This document shows positions 21,457 through 30,231 of a DNA stretch of 64,000 nt, in pieces. Numbering within the stretch: position 1 is the first letter of the stretch; every line of letters begins with the position of its first letter. Origin of the DNA: Rhizobium sp. CSW-27. GTDB lineage: Bacteria > Pseudomonadota > Alphaproteobacteria > Rhizobiales > Rhizobiaceae. The notes beneath the pieces were generated by a model. The model did not search any database and was not told the DNA's origin. It worked only from the letters and a program-made list of their open reading frames with translations. Made by a program: the position numbers and the translations under genes. The stretch spans positions 310,001 to 374,000 of the forward strand of contig NZ_JAHHZO010000002.1 in assembly GCF_018760785.1 (NCBI RefSeq), in the 5' to 3' direction.

Positions 21457-22338
21457 TCACCCCTTGACGGGGATCACGTCCACCGCCTGCACGGTGCGGT
21501 GGCTGCCATAACTCTTCAGCACCCCGATGACGGGGGCGACATCGGAATAGTCGCGGCCATAGCCGACGACGATGTGATCGGAGCTGGCGGGGATGTTGTT
21601 GGTTGGATCGAGTTCGATATAGCCGGCCGCCTTGCCGCACCAGACGCGCACCCAGGCATGCATGGCATCCGCCCCTTCCAGCCGCTCCTTGCCGGGCGGC
21701 GGAATGGTGCGCAGGAAACCGCTGACATAGCCGGCGGGAATGCCGAGGCTGCGCAGCGCGGTGATCATCACATGGCTGAAATCCTGGCACACGCCGCGCT
21801 TCAGCTGAAAGGCCTCGCGCGGGCTGGTATCGACCGTCGTCGCCTCCGGATCGTACTTGAATTCCTTGTGGATGCGGGCGCAAAGCGCGATCGCGATCTC
21901 GCGCACCGTTCGGCCGGGCCTTGCGCATTCGCGCGCATAGGCTGCGATATCCGGATTGTTCGGAAGCCGCGGGCTTGGCCCCGCCAGATGGTGCGGCGAA
22001 TCCGGATCGATCGACCACAGATCGGCCAGTTCCTGCCCGAGTTTCGGCAGTTCCGGCGAAAGATCGGCCGTCAGCGGCGTGCTGTCCACCTGCACTCGCG
22101 CCTGCATGCGGATGTCGAGGGCCTCGTGCGGACCGCGAAACAGGATCGACGTCGTCTGCTGGCCGAAGAAATCGGTGAAGGTGCCGCTTTCGTCGGCGGT
22201 CGGCGAGACGCTCAGCGAACCGGCGATCAGCCGCTGGCGGTCGGTGAGCGACAGCGGCATGACGCGCAACAGGTGGCGCGCCCCGGAGGCAGGCACGTCG
22301 TAGACATAACCCATGTGCAGCGAAAGGTCGTAAAGCAT
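21457..22338 (-). CDS. Transglutaminase-like cysteine peptidase
   Basis: This 293-aa protein has a bacterial transglutaminase-like N-terminal beta domain (residues about 1-95) followed by a transglutaminase/papain-like core. The catalytic triad is visible as Cys in KRGVCQDFSHVMI (near residue 183), His in DAMHAWVRVW (near 224) and Asp in IELDPTNNIP (near 243). No signal peptide is seen, so it is probably cytoplasmic. It starts 3 bases after the ATP-grasp gene stop and is the last gene of a three-gene operon. Family proteins of this context are predicted to hydrolyse or transfer peptide/isopeptide bonds made by the neighbouring ligases; the substrate is unknown. Confidence 0.88.
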   Translation of the reverse strand: MLYDLSLHMGYVYDVPASGARHLLRVMPLSLTDRQRLIAGSLSVSPTADESGTFTDFFGQQTTSILFRGPHEALDIRMQARVQVDSTPLTADLSPELPKLGQELADLWSIDPDSPHHLAGPSPRLPNNPDIAAYARECARPGRTVREIAIALCARIHKEFKYDPEATTVDTSPREAFQLKRGVCQDFSHVMITALRSLGIPAGYVSGFLRTIPPPGKERLEGADAMHAWVRVWCGKAAGYIELDPTNNIPASSDHIVVGYGRDYSDVAPVIGVLKSYGSHRTVQAVDVIPVKG

Positions 22339-22341
22339 GGG

Positions 22342-24753
22342 CTATCCGAAATAGGTCTGGCCGATGAGATCGGAAAGCTTTTCCATCTCCGTCTCCAGCT
22401 TGCGGTAAATCTCTTCGTTCATGGCTTCCGGCGTCATCACGGCCAGACCGGAATGCAGGCGCATGGCCTCCCGGTCCAGCGCCGACATCTGGCCGGTGCC
22501 ATAGGGGTGCGGCAGCTGCTCGACCTCGGTGCGGATCTCGTTCAGCTGGAAGAGAACCGAGCGGGGGTTCAGCGGGTCGAGCGCCAGAAGGTCGGTGACG
22601 GTCAGCCGCGCGGTGTTGACATTGTAGCGGCGGCGATGGGTCATCACGCTGTCGCCGATCTCCAGCAGCATGTCGAGCGCGCCGTCCGGGGCATCCGGGC
22701 CGGACATGTGGCCAAGCAGGCGCGTCATATGCAGGCCGCGTTCCAGATAGCGGCCAATCGACAGGAAGCGCCAGCCGGTGAAACGGTACATGTTTTCATG
22801 CACGAGACCGGCAAAGCCCGCGAGCTTGCGCAACAGAACCGTCATGGCATGCGCGGCGTCGTCGCCGGCCTGCACCGCCTCGTGGAAGCGCTTGGCGGTC
22901 TTGGCGAGATCGTTGAGCGCCAGCCAGCCATCCGGCGAGAAGCGGTCGCGGATATTGCTGGCGGAATAGATGGCGCTGTCGATGTTGCGGATCAGCGGTT
23001 CGGGCACGGCTTTGGCCATGTCCATGTCGATGCTCTTCAGGTAGCGCGTCACGTCGGCCAGCAGCGGCTGGTCGGGATCGGCGCTTTCGGCATAGCGCAT
23101 GTGCCAGGAGCGCAGGATGCGCAGTGCCCCTTCGGCGCGTTCGATGTAGCGGCCGAGCCAGTAGAGATTGTCGGCCGCGCGGCTCGGCAGGCTGCCCGGC
23201 ATGTTGCGCGAGAAGCTTTCCTCCGGCGGCAGCAGCGTCTGGCGTTCCACCGGCCTGTCGGAGACGATCCACACATCGGCGGCGGTGCCGCCGGCCTGCA
23301 TGGCGATCGCCGCCACGTCGTCGCCCGACCCGATGCGGGCAAAGCCGCCCGGCATGATCTGCCAGCCCTTCTCCGTGCGGGCGGCAAAGACGCGCAGCGA
23401 CATCGGCCGTGGCCGCAGCCTGCCGTCCACGTAAGCCGGCGTGGTGGAAAGCGTCACCACCTCCTGGCCGACCAGGCGGTTGCCCTCGCTCGCCAGCCAT
23501 TCCTCGATGCTCGCCTTGGTGCCCTTGCGGCGGGTGCCGAGCACAGACTGGCCGTTGTCATCGAAGAAGGGTGCGCAGGAATAGGCGGGGCCGATCACCA
23601 TGCGCTCGAAATTGTCGGCGACGTGCTGGCGCTCCGCCTTCTGGCCGCACCACCAGGTGGCGATCGAAGGAAGCTTCAGGTCCTCTCCCAGCAGCCGGCG
23701 ACAGATGGTGGGGGTGAAGGCAAGCAGTGCGCGGGTTTCCAGCACGCCGGAGCCCAGCGCGTTGACGATGGTGACGGTGCCGGCGCGCAGCGCCTGCACC
23801 ATTCCGGGCGTGCCGATATGCGAATTCTGGTTCAGTTCCAGCGGATCGGCATAGGAGGCATCGAGGCGGCGCCACAGCACGCCGAGCGGCTTCAGGCCCG
23901 CCACTGTGCGCACCATCACGCGGTCGTTGACCACCGTCAGGTCCTCGCCCTCCAGCAGCATGAAGCCGAGGTAGCGCGCGATATAGGCATGTTCGAAATA
24001 GGTTTCGTTGGCCGGGCCGGGGGTCAGAACGGCAATGCGATCGTCCGGGCTCTTCTTGTGTGCCTGCAGCGCGTTGCGGAAGGCACCGAAGAAGGAAGCA
24101 AGCCGGTGCACATGGCTTTCGCCGTAGATGTCGGAAAAGGCGCGGGTGGTGGCCACGCGGTTTTCCAGCGCAAAGCCGGCGCCGGAGGGCGCCTGGGTGC
24201 GGTCTGCCAGTACCCACCAGTTGCCGTCCGGCCCGCGGCCGATCTCGAAGGAGCAGAAGTGCAGGTAATGGCCGTTGGCCGGCTTCACGCCGACCAGCGG
24301 CCGCAGGAATTCCGGATTGGAGGCGATCAGCGCCGGCGGCAGGATGCCCTCGCGCACCAGCATGTTGTCGCCATAGATGTCGGCGACGATCTTCTCCATC
24401 AGTTCGGCGCGCTGCACGAGGCCGGCGGAGACCTTCTCCCATTCCTTGCCGTCGATCAGCACCGGAATATGCGAAATCGGCCAGTTGCGTTCGCTGCTGC
24501 CCTGGCCGCCATAGCTGCGATAGAAGACGCCGGCATCGCGCAGGTAACGGTCGGCGCGGGCGAAGCGCTCGTGCAGTTCCGCTTCCGACATGTGGCCGAG
24601 CGAATCGATCAGGTGCTGCCACACCGGACGGATCTGCCCGTCGCGATCCAGCATCTCGTCGGAAATACCCGGCAGGGCGTGGTAGCCGAGGATCGGATCG
24701 TCGCCGATGGCCTCGTCTTCCTCGCGGATATCGCTTGCCGGGTTTACTGCCAC
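22342..24753 (-). CDS. Circularly permuted ATP-grasp ligase fused to alpha-E domain
   Basis: This 803-aa fusion carries an N-terminal circularly permuted type 2 ATP-grasp domain (about residues 20-480; FYRSYGGQGSSERNWPIS and DRTQAPSGAGFALENR are family landmarks) and a C-terminal all-helical alpha-E domain (about 500-795; RAADNLYWLGRYIERAEG). ATP-grasp proteins of this group are predicted carboxylate-amine ligases that form peptide-like bonds; alpha-E has no proven activity. In many bacteria these are two adjacent genes. The GTG start at 24753 lies 1 base after the upstream stop and has AGGAG six bases before it. Operon partners on both sides are transglutaminase-like. Confidence 0.9.
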   Translation of the reverse strand: MAVNPASDIREEDEAIGDDPILGYHALPGISDEMLDRDGQIRPVWQHLIDSLGHMSEAELHERFARADRYLRDAGVFYRSYGGQGSSERNWPISHIPVLIDGKEWEKVSAGLVQRAELMEKIVADIYGDNMLVREGILPPALIASNPEFLRPLVGVKPANGHYLHFCSFEIGRGPDGNWWVLADRTQAPSGAGFALENRVATTRAFSDIYGESHVHRLASFFGAFRNALQAHKKSPDDRIAVLTPGPANETYFEHAYIARYLGFMLLEGEDLTVVNDRVMVRTVAGLKPLGVLWRRLDASYADPLELNQNSHIGTPGMVQALRAGTVTIVNALGSGVLETRALLAFTPTICRRLLGEDLKLPSIATWWCGQKAERQHVADNFERMVIGPAYSCAPFFDDNGQSVLGTRRKGTKASIEEWLASEGNRLVGQEVVTLSTTPAYVDGRLRPRPMSLRVFAARTEKGWQIMPGGFARIGSGDDVAAIAMQAGGTAADVWIVSDRPVERQTLLPPEESFSRNMPGSLPSRAADNLYWLGRYIERAEGALRILRSWHMRYAESADPDQPLLADVTRYLKSIDMDMAKAVPEPLIRNIDSAIYSASNIRDRFSPDGWLALNDLAKTAKRFHEAVQAGDDAAHAMTVLLRKLAGFAGLVHENMYRFTGWRFLSIGRYLERGLHMTRLLGHMSGPDAPDGALDMLLEIGDSVMTHRRRYNVNTARLTVTDLLALDPLNPRSVLFQLNEIRTEVEQLPHPYGTGQMSALDREAMRLHSGLAVMTPEAMNEEIYRKLETEMEKLSDLIGQTYFG

Positions 24754-24754
24754 G

Positions 24755-27700
24755 TCAGACTCCTATCGGCCGGCGCAGGTCGAGCGTCATCGGGAATTCC
24801 GGCGAGACCTGTTCCGGCATCAGTGCATATCGGCCCGCCCTATGCCCCCACGGCTCGAAACGCGCAAGCCTGCGGGCTTCCGCCTCGTTGCCATTGACGG
24901 GGAAAGTCTCGTAATTGCGCCCGCCGGGATGGGCCACATGGTAGACGCACCCGCCGATGGAGCGCTGCGACCATGCATCATAGATGTCGAAGGTGAGCGG
25001 CGAATTAACGGGCAGCACGGGATGCAGGCCGGAGGCCGGCTGCCAGGCCTTGAAGCGCACGCCCGCCACCGCCGTGCCGGAGGCGCCGATGGCGGCAAGC
25101 GGCACCGCGCGGCCATTGCAGGCCACCCGGTAGCGCTCCGGATTGCTGGTTTCGAGCTTCACCTGCAGGCGCTCGACGGAGGAATCGACATAGCGCACCG
25201 TGCCGCCGATGGCGCCCTGTTCGCCCATCACGTGCCAGGGCTCCAGCGCCTGTCGCAGTTCCAGCTTCGCGCCCTCGTATTCCACCTCGCCGAAGAAGGG
25301 GAAGCGGAATTCCAGCTGCGCGGCGAACCATTCCGGACGGAAGTCGAAGCCGTTTTCGCGCAGGTCGCGCAGAACGTCGAGGAAATCGGCCCAGACGTAA
25401 TGCGGCAGCATGAAACGGTCGGCGAGCGCCGTGCCCCAGCGCACGAAGGAGCCTTTGGCCGGGTTCTTCCAGAAGCGGGCGATCAGCGCGCGCACCAGAA
25501 GCTGCTGGGCCAGCGACATGCGGGCATTCGGCGGCATCTCGAAACCACGGAATTCCACAAGTCCGAGGCGGCCCGTCGGCCCGTCCGGCGAAAACAGCTT
25601 GTCGATGCAGATTTCCGAGCGGTGGGTATTGCCGGTGACGTCGGTCAGAAGGTTGCGGAACAGGCGGTCCACCAGCCAGGGCAGGGGCGGCAGGCCTTCG
25701 CCCGGCGCCGGCACCTGGGCGAGCGCGATCTCCAGCTCATAGAGGCTGTCATGCCTTGCCTCGTCGATGCGCGGCGCCTGGCTGGTCGGGCCGATGAACA
25801 GGCCGGAGAACAGATAGGAGAGCGAGGGATGCCGCTGCCAGTGCAGCACCAGGCTCTTCAACAGGTCCGGCCGGCGCAGGAAGGGGCTGTCATTCGGGTT
25901 GGCGCCGCCCACCACCACGTGGTTGCCGCCGCCGGTGCCGGTATGGCGCCCGTCGATCAGGAACTTGTCGGCGCCGAGGCGGCTCTGGCGCGCCTCCTCA
26001 TAGATCGCCGTGGTGATGTCGACGCAGTCCTTCCAGCTGGAAGCCGGATGGATGTTGACCTCGATCACGCCGGGATCGGGCGCCACGCGGATCACGTTGA
26101 TGCGTTCGTCATGCGGCGGCGCATAGCCCTCGATATGCACGGGCAGGCCGAGCTGGGCGGCGGCGCGTTCAGCCGAGGCGACGAGATCGAGATAATCCTC
26201 GATCGACACCGTCGGCGGCATGAAGACGCAGAGCCGGCCGTCGCGCGGCTCCACCGACATGGCGGTGCGTACGTAACCGCCGATCTCTTCCGTGCTGCGC
26301 TGCTGCGGCTGGTGATCCGGTGCGAAGGGCTCGAAATGCGCCGCCTGCAGCGGGCGCCCGGCATCCTCCTGGAAATTCGGCAGCGGATCGCGCGGGATGC
26401 TCGGATCCATCGGATTGATGTAGGGATATTGCGAGGCCGGGATCCACGGCAGCGAATTGAGCGGCAGGCGATAGCCGACCGGGCTGTCGCCCGGCACCAG
26501 GAAGATGCGGCCGCGGCGTGTGCGCCACTTCTCGCTGATCCAGCGCCGGCCGCTCGCCCGGCTGTTCCAGGCCTGTACCGGCAGAACGTAGCCCGATGGC
26601 CGGGTAAGGCCGCGTTCGAAGACGCGGGCGATGCGGTTGCGCTCTTCCGGGTCCTTCAGCTTCGAATTGGCCGGATCGACATTTTCCGGCAGGTCCGCCT
26701 CTCGCAGGATCCATTCGGCCGGATCCTCGAAGGCCGGCACCACCATGTCGGGCGTGATGTCCAGTTCGCCGGCAATGGCGGTCAGCAGGCGGCCGGCGTC
26801 GTCCTCCGTCACCTCATAGCGGCGGCCTTCCACGGCAATCAGCGAGGGATCGCTCCAGATCGGCAGGCCGTCCTTGCGCCAGTAGAGCGAGAAGGTCCAG
26901 CGCGGCAGGCTTTCGCCCGGATACCACTTGCCCTGGCCGTAATGCAGGAAGCCGCCCGGCGCAAAACGTTCGCGCAGCCGGCGGATCAGCACGTCGGCGC
27001 GGTCGCGCTTGGTGGGGCCGACGGCCGCCGTGTTCCATTCGTCGGACTGGAAATCGTCGATCGACACGAAGGTCGGCTCGCCGCCCATGGTCAGGCGAAC
27101 ATCCTCTGTCGCCAGAACCGCATCGACCTGCTCGCCAAGCTCGTTCAGGGCATGCCAGCTGTCATCGGAAAACGGCTTGGTGATGCGCGGATGTTCGGCA
27201 ACCCGCTCCACCTTCATGTCAAAGGCGAATTCGGTTTCCGCCTCGCCGTAATAGCCGCCGGAGATCGGCGCGGCATTGCGGAAATGCGGGGTGGCCGCCA
27301 GCGGAATGTGGCTTTCGCCGGTCAGCAGGCCGGAGGTCGGGTCGAGCCCGATCCAGCCGGCGCCCGGCAGGTAGACCTCCGCCCAGGCATGCAGGTCGGT
27401 GAAATCCACCTCGGTGCCGGAGGGGCCGTCGAGCGCCTTCAGGTCCGGCGTCAACTGGATCAGGTAGCCGGAGACGAAGCGGGCGGCAAGGCCGAGATGC
27501 CTCAGCGCCTGCACCAGAAGCCAGCTGGTGTCGCGGCAGGAGCCCCGGGCGGCTTCAAGCGTTTCCTCCGGCGTCTGCACGCCGGGTTCCATGCGGATGA
27601 CATAGCCGATCTCGCGCTGCAGGCGGGCGTTCAAGCCGACGATCATGTCGACGGTCGGCTGCTCAGGGCTCATGTCCAGCGTATCGAGGAAGGCCTTCAG

Positions 27701-28078
27701 CCTCTCTCCGGCCGGTTCGGGCCTGCGATAGATCGACAGATCTTCGGCCAGCGTCTCCGGATAGTCGAAGGGCCATTTCGTGGCCTCTTCCTCCACGAAG
27801 AAGTCGAAGGGATTGTACACCGTCATGTCGGCGACAAGATCGACCTCGATCTTCAGTTCGGTCACAGGATCGGGAAAGACATAGCGGGCAAGGTAATTGC
27901 CGTAGGGATCCTGCTGCAGGTTGACGAAGTGATTGGCCGGCGAGACCTTCAATGAATGACTGATGACGCGGGTTCTGGAATGGGCGGCAGGCTTCAGCCG
28001 GATAATCTGGGGCCCGAGGCGGACCGGCCTGTCATATTTGTAATGCGTCAGGTGATAAATACTGGCCTTGATCGACAT
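24755..28078 (-). CDS. Transglutaminase-like and putative amidoligase protein (DUF2126)
   Basis: This large 1107-aa protein joins an N-terminal transglutaminase N-domain and core (about residues 1-280) to a C-terminal DUF2126 region (about 300-1107), annotated in Pfam as a putative amidoligase. Catalytic residues in the core are Cys in [18 protein letters not shown], His in [12 protein letters not shown] and Asp in [12 protein letters not shown]2126 landmarks include [29 protein letters not shown] and [18 protein letters not shown]. The ATG at 28078 has AGGAG 4 bases before it; the 86-codon upstream extension is unlikely. It is the first gene of the operon. The same protein would both make and break amide bonds, which suggests a peptide-tag or small-peptide pathway; no substrate can be named. 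Confidence 0.9.
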   Translation of the reverse strand: MSIKASIYHLTHYKYDRPVRLGPQIIRLKPAAHSRTRVISHSLKVSPANHFVNLQQDPYGNYLARYVFPDPVTELKIEVDLVADMTVYNPFDFFVEEEATKWPFDYPETLAEDLSIYRRPEPAGERLKAFLDTLDMSPEQPTVDMIVGLNARLQREIGYVIRMEPGVQTPEETLEAARGSCRDTSWLLVQALRHLGLAARFVSGYLIQLTPDLKALDGPSGTEVDFTDLHAWAEVYLPGAGWIGLDPTSGLLTGESHIPLAATPHFRNAAPISGGYYGEAETEFAFDMKVERVAEHPRITKPFSDDSWHALNELGEQVDAVLATEDVRLTMGGEPTFVSIDDFQSDEWNTAAVGPTKRDRADVLIRRLRERFAPGGFLHYGQGKWYPGESLPRWTFSLYWRKDGLPIWSDPSLIAVEGRRYEVTEDDAGRLLTAIAGELDITPDMVVPAFEDPAEWILREADLPENVDPANSKLKDPEERNRIARVFERGLTRPSGYVLPVQAWNSRASGRRWISEKWRTRRGRIFLVPGDSPVGYRLPLNSLPWIPASQYPYINPMDPSIPRDPLPNFQEDAGRPLQAAHFEPFAPDHQPQQRSTEEIGGYVRTAMSVEPRDGRLCVFMPPTVSIEDYLDLVASAERAAAQLGLPVHIEGYAPPHDERINVIRVAPDPGVIEVNIHPASSWKDCVDITTAIYEEARQSRLGADKFLIDGRHTGTGGGNHVVVGGANPNDSPFLRRPDLLKSLVLHWQRHPSLSYLFSGLFIGPTSQAPRIDEARHDSLYELEIALAQVPAPGEGLPPLPWLVDRLFRNLLTDVTGNTHRSEICIDKLFSPDGPTGRLGLVEFRGFEMPPNARMSLAQQLLVRALIARFWKNPAKGSFVRWGTALADRFMLPHYVWADFLDVLRDLRENGFDFRPEWFAAQLEFRFPFFGEVEYEGAKLELRQALEPWHVMGEQGAIGGTVRYVDSSVERLQVKLETSNPERYRVACNGRAVPLAAIGASGTAVAGVRFKAWQPASGLHPVLPVNSPLTFDIYDAWSQRSIGGCVYHVAHPGGRNYETFPVNGNEAEARRLARFEPWGHRAGRYALMPEQVSPEFPMTLDLRRPIGV

Positions 28079-28442
28079 GGAACTCCTAGTCGGACCCGCT
28101 CTCATGGATCCGGCGCGCACGAAGGACCGGAGTTTGTGCAATGCACGGGAATAAAGCAAGGCGGTTTCGTGCTTATCCCGCCGTGCCGGAAAATGCTGAT
28201 AAAGCAATGTCGAAGAGAGAGGCAGAAATGCGGCCCGCGACAGGCTTCGCTGCATTTCCGCCGCGGCGGTCAATCCTTGCCGGGGCGTCCTGGCTGCCTG
28301 ATATTGCTTCGTGCTGCCCCTTAAACAGGCTGGCAACCGCCCCTGAAAAGGCGGCGCCTTATATGGCGCCGTCCATGCTGCTTATCGCTGAGGCTTTCGC
28401 CTAATATTTGTGCGTCGATGCCTGCCTGCTGTGCAGAAGGGC
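28079..28442. other. Intergenic region with promoter space for the amidoligase operon
   Basis: This 364-base gap lies between the gstI-like gene stop and the DUF2126 gene start (both minus strand). It holds the terminator at 28347-28371 and must hold the operon promoter, but I cannot place -35/-10 boxes with confidence. The open frames here look like chance. Confidence 0.4.
28347..28371 (-). terminator. Terminator after the gstI-like gene
   Basis: A perfect 7-bp stem (CGGCGCC 28352-28358, GGCGCCG 28365-28371) with a six-base AT loop is followed on the minus strand by CC and then TTTT (28350-28347). It lies about 70 bases beyond the gstI-like stop, with no other gene between. Confidence 0.65.
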
Positions 28443-28646
28443 TCAGCTGATCTTGCCGTTCGGCTGGGGCGGCGGCGTGAGTGCTTCCTCATGATACCAG
28501 CATCCGCCAAAGGCCAGGTCGGAGTAGCGTGCCGCTTCCTCCGGGCGTTTCGCCTCCTGCCGGTCCGCGCGTTCGCGCAGGCGACGGATGCCGCCGACGG
28601 GGAAGGGAATGATCTGGGCCGTGGGTCGTTCGGTTGCTGGGGTCAT
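28443..28646 (-). CDS. gstI: GstI-like glutamine synthetase translational inhibitor (DUF2735)
   Basis: This small 67-aa protein of the DUF2735 family has the conserved N terminus ERPTAQIIPFPVGG and the C-terminal GGCWYHEEA. It is divergent from glnII, the position reported for Rhizobium leguminosarum gstI, whose product of about 63 aa blocks translation of glnII mRNA and whose transcription is repressed by NtrC. That role is transferred here by synteny and similarity, not shown directly. The ATG at 28646 follows AAGGATAAG. A terminator lies downstream at 28347-28371. It would link nitrogen status to GSII production. Confidence 0.8.
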   Translation of the reverse strand: MTPATERPTAQIIPFPVGGIRRLRERADRQEAKRPEEAARYSDLAFGGCWYHEEALTPPPQPNGKIS

Positions 28647-28705
28647 GGTCTTATCCTTTGTTCATTCGTCCATTCCAGGCGCTAATATGCCTACATATTG
28701 TGCTT

Positions 28706-28723
28706 GATGCATTAAATTGCATC
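28706..28723. promoter_or_regulatory. 18-bp palindrome upstream of the gstI-like gene
   Basis: Arms GATGCA and TGCATC flank the spacer TTAAAT, about 60 bases before the gstI-like start codon in an AT-richer patch. It could be an operator for the gstI-like promoter. The arm spacing does not fit the usual NtrC site. Confidence 0.35.
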
Positions 28724-28957
28724 TTATCGTCTGGTTACTGTGTGTGCATTATGCCTAGAATCTGGTCAATCCGCAACTGCGATAACTGAGGATTGAGGAT
28801 TAAGGGCTGGCGGGCGCGCGCGTCGCTTGCCGTTCTCTCACAACACAATCGACGCGGATGGGTTCCGGATTCCGGATCGGGTCTTCGGGGCGTCGGACGC
28901 GGCGGGTGCGGGCGCCGCAAGACCGGCAAGCGGCGATTTTGCCGAACCATGCGCATC

Positions 28958-28973
28958 TGGCACGCAAAATGCA
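28958..28973 (+). promoter_or_regulatory. Sigma-54 promoter of glnII
   Basis: TGGCAC, GCAAAA and TGCA are read in a row. The invariant GG (28959-28960) and GC (28971-28972) are exactly 10 bases apart, as required for RpoN -24/-12 elements. It lies about 95 bases before the glnII start. This agrees with NtrC/RpoN control of glnII in rhizobia. Confidence 0.85.
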
Positions 28974-29065
28974 TTTCATCTGGCAGTCCCGGCGGTGGCG
29001 CCCATGAGGCGGCGCTGCGGGTTGGGATGTGCTCACACCTCGCAGCATAGAAACGAGAGATGACT

Positions 29066-30100
29066 ATGACGAAATACAAGCTCGAGTATATTTGGCTCGA
29101 CGGCTACAAGCCGGTGCCGAATCTTCGCGGTAAGACCCAGATCAAGGAATTCGACGAATTCCCGACGCTGGAGCAGCTGCCGCTGTGGGGCTTCGACGGT
29201 TCCTCCACGATGCAGGCCGAGGGTCATAGCTCCGACTGCGTCCTGAAGCCGGTTGCGATCTATCCCGATCCGGCCCGCACCAACGGTGCGCTCGTCATGT
29301 GCGAAGTCATGATGCCGGATGGCGTCACGCCGCATCCGTCCAACAGCCGCGCCACGATCCTCGACGACGAAGGCGCCTGGTTCGGCTTCGAGCAGGAATA
29401 CTTCTTCTACGAGAACGGCCGTCCGCTCGGCTTCCCGGAACAGGGCTACCCGGCCCCGCAGGGCCCCTACTACACCGGCGTCGGCTACAAGAACGTCGGT
29501 TCGGTTGCCCGCGAGATCGTCGAAGAGCATCTCGACCTCTGCCTCGCTGCCGGCATCAACCACGAAGGCATCAATGCCGAAGTGGCCAAGGGCCAGTGGG
29601 AATTCCAGATTTTCGGCAAGGGCTCCAAGAAGGCCGCCGACCAGATCTGGATGGCACGCTACCTGCTGCTCCGCCTCTGCGAAAAGTACGGCATCGACGT
29701 CGAATTCCACTGCAAGCCGCTCGGCGACACCGACTGGAACGGCTCGGGCATGCACTGCAACTTCTCCACGCAGTACATGCGCGAAGTGGGCGGCAAGGAA
29801 TATTTCGAAGCCCTCATGGCCGCCTTCGCCAAGAACTGGAAGGAGCACATCGACGTTTACGGTCCGGACAACCACCTGCGTCTGACCGGCAAGCACGAAA
29901 CCGCTCCGTGGAACAAGTTCTCCTACGGCGTGGCTGACCGCGGCGCCTCGATCCGCGTTCCGCACTCCTTCGTAAACAACGGCTACAAGGGCTATCTGGA
30001 AGATCGTCGTCCGAACTCCCAGGGCGACCCCTACGCGATCGCCTCGCGCGTTCTCGCCACGATCGCCGAAGTCCCGACGGCTGCTTCCGCCGCCGCCTGA
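29066..30100 (+). CDS. glnII: Glutamine synthetase type II
   Basis: This eukaryotic-type glutamine synthetase (GSII) of 344 aa condenses ammonium and glutamate with ATP. Landmarks are LEYIWLDGYKPVPNLRGKT at the N terminus, WGFDGSSTMQAEG (residues about 45-57), the catalytic EQEYFFYENGRPLGFP and SGMHCNFSTQYMR. GSII has no adenylylation site, so control is transcriptional and translational. Two ATGs (29060, 29066) are possible. I chose 29066 because it gives the usual N terminus MTKYKLEYIW and places GAGAG 7 bases upstream. It is monocistronic, with a sigma-54 promoter and a strong terminator. Confidence 0.97.
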   Translation: MTKYKLEYIWLDGYKPVPNLRGKTQIKEFDEFPTLEQLPLWGFDGSSTMQAEGHSSDCVLKPVAIYPDPARTNGALVMCEVMMPDGVTPHPSNSRATILDDEGAWFGFEQEYFFYENGRPLGFPEQGYPAPQGPYYTGVGYKNVGSVAREIVEEHLDLCLAAGINHEGINAEVAKGQWEFQIFGKGSKKAADQIWMARYLLLRLCEKYGIDVEFHCKPLGDTDWNGSGMHCNFSTQYMREVGGKEYFEALMAAFAKNWKEHIDVYGPDNHLRLTGKHETAPWNKFSYGVADRGASIRVPHSFVNNGYKGYLEDRRPNSQGDPYAIASRVLATIAEVPTAASAAA

Positions 30101-30124
30101 GCCCTGGCATCACCGAAATGACGA

Positions 30125-30153
30125 ACGGCACCGGAGCGATCCGGTGCCGTTTT
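30125..30153 (+). terminator. Intrinsic terminator of glnII
   Basis: A perfect 10-bp stem (ACGGCACCGG 30125-30134, CCGGTGCCGT 30141-30150) with a six-base loop is followed by TTTT. It starts 25 bases after the glnII stop. Confidence 0.93.
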
Positions 30154-30231
30154 CGTATGGGTAATGGTTCTTCGCAAATCGGGCGGCAGCGGCAGGTTGG
30201 GCACGAGGCCTTCGGATGCCCTCGCAGACGC

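Larger units (their letters stand above)
28647..29065. other. Divergent regulatory region between the gstI-like gene and glnII
   Basis: This 419-base gap contains the sigma-54 promoter for glnII (28958-28973) and an 18-bp palindrome near the gstI-like side (28706-28723). The remainder is GC-rich with no credible gene. Known biology of this locus predicts NtrC sites here, but I find no sequence matching the classic NtrC palindrome well. Confidence 0.6.

Noticed and set aside
24707..27955. Long plus-strand frame opposite the DUF2126 gene
   Set aside because: It is an antisense shadow; it crosses the ATP-grasp gene boundary and contains no recognisable domain.
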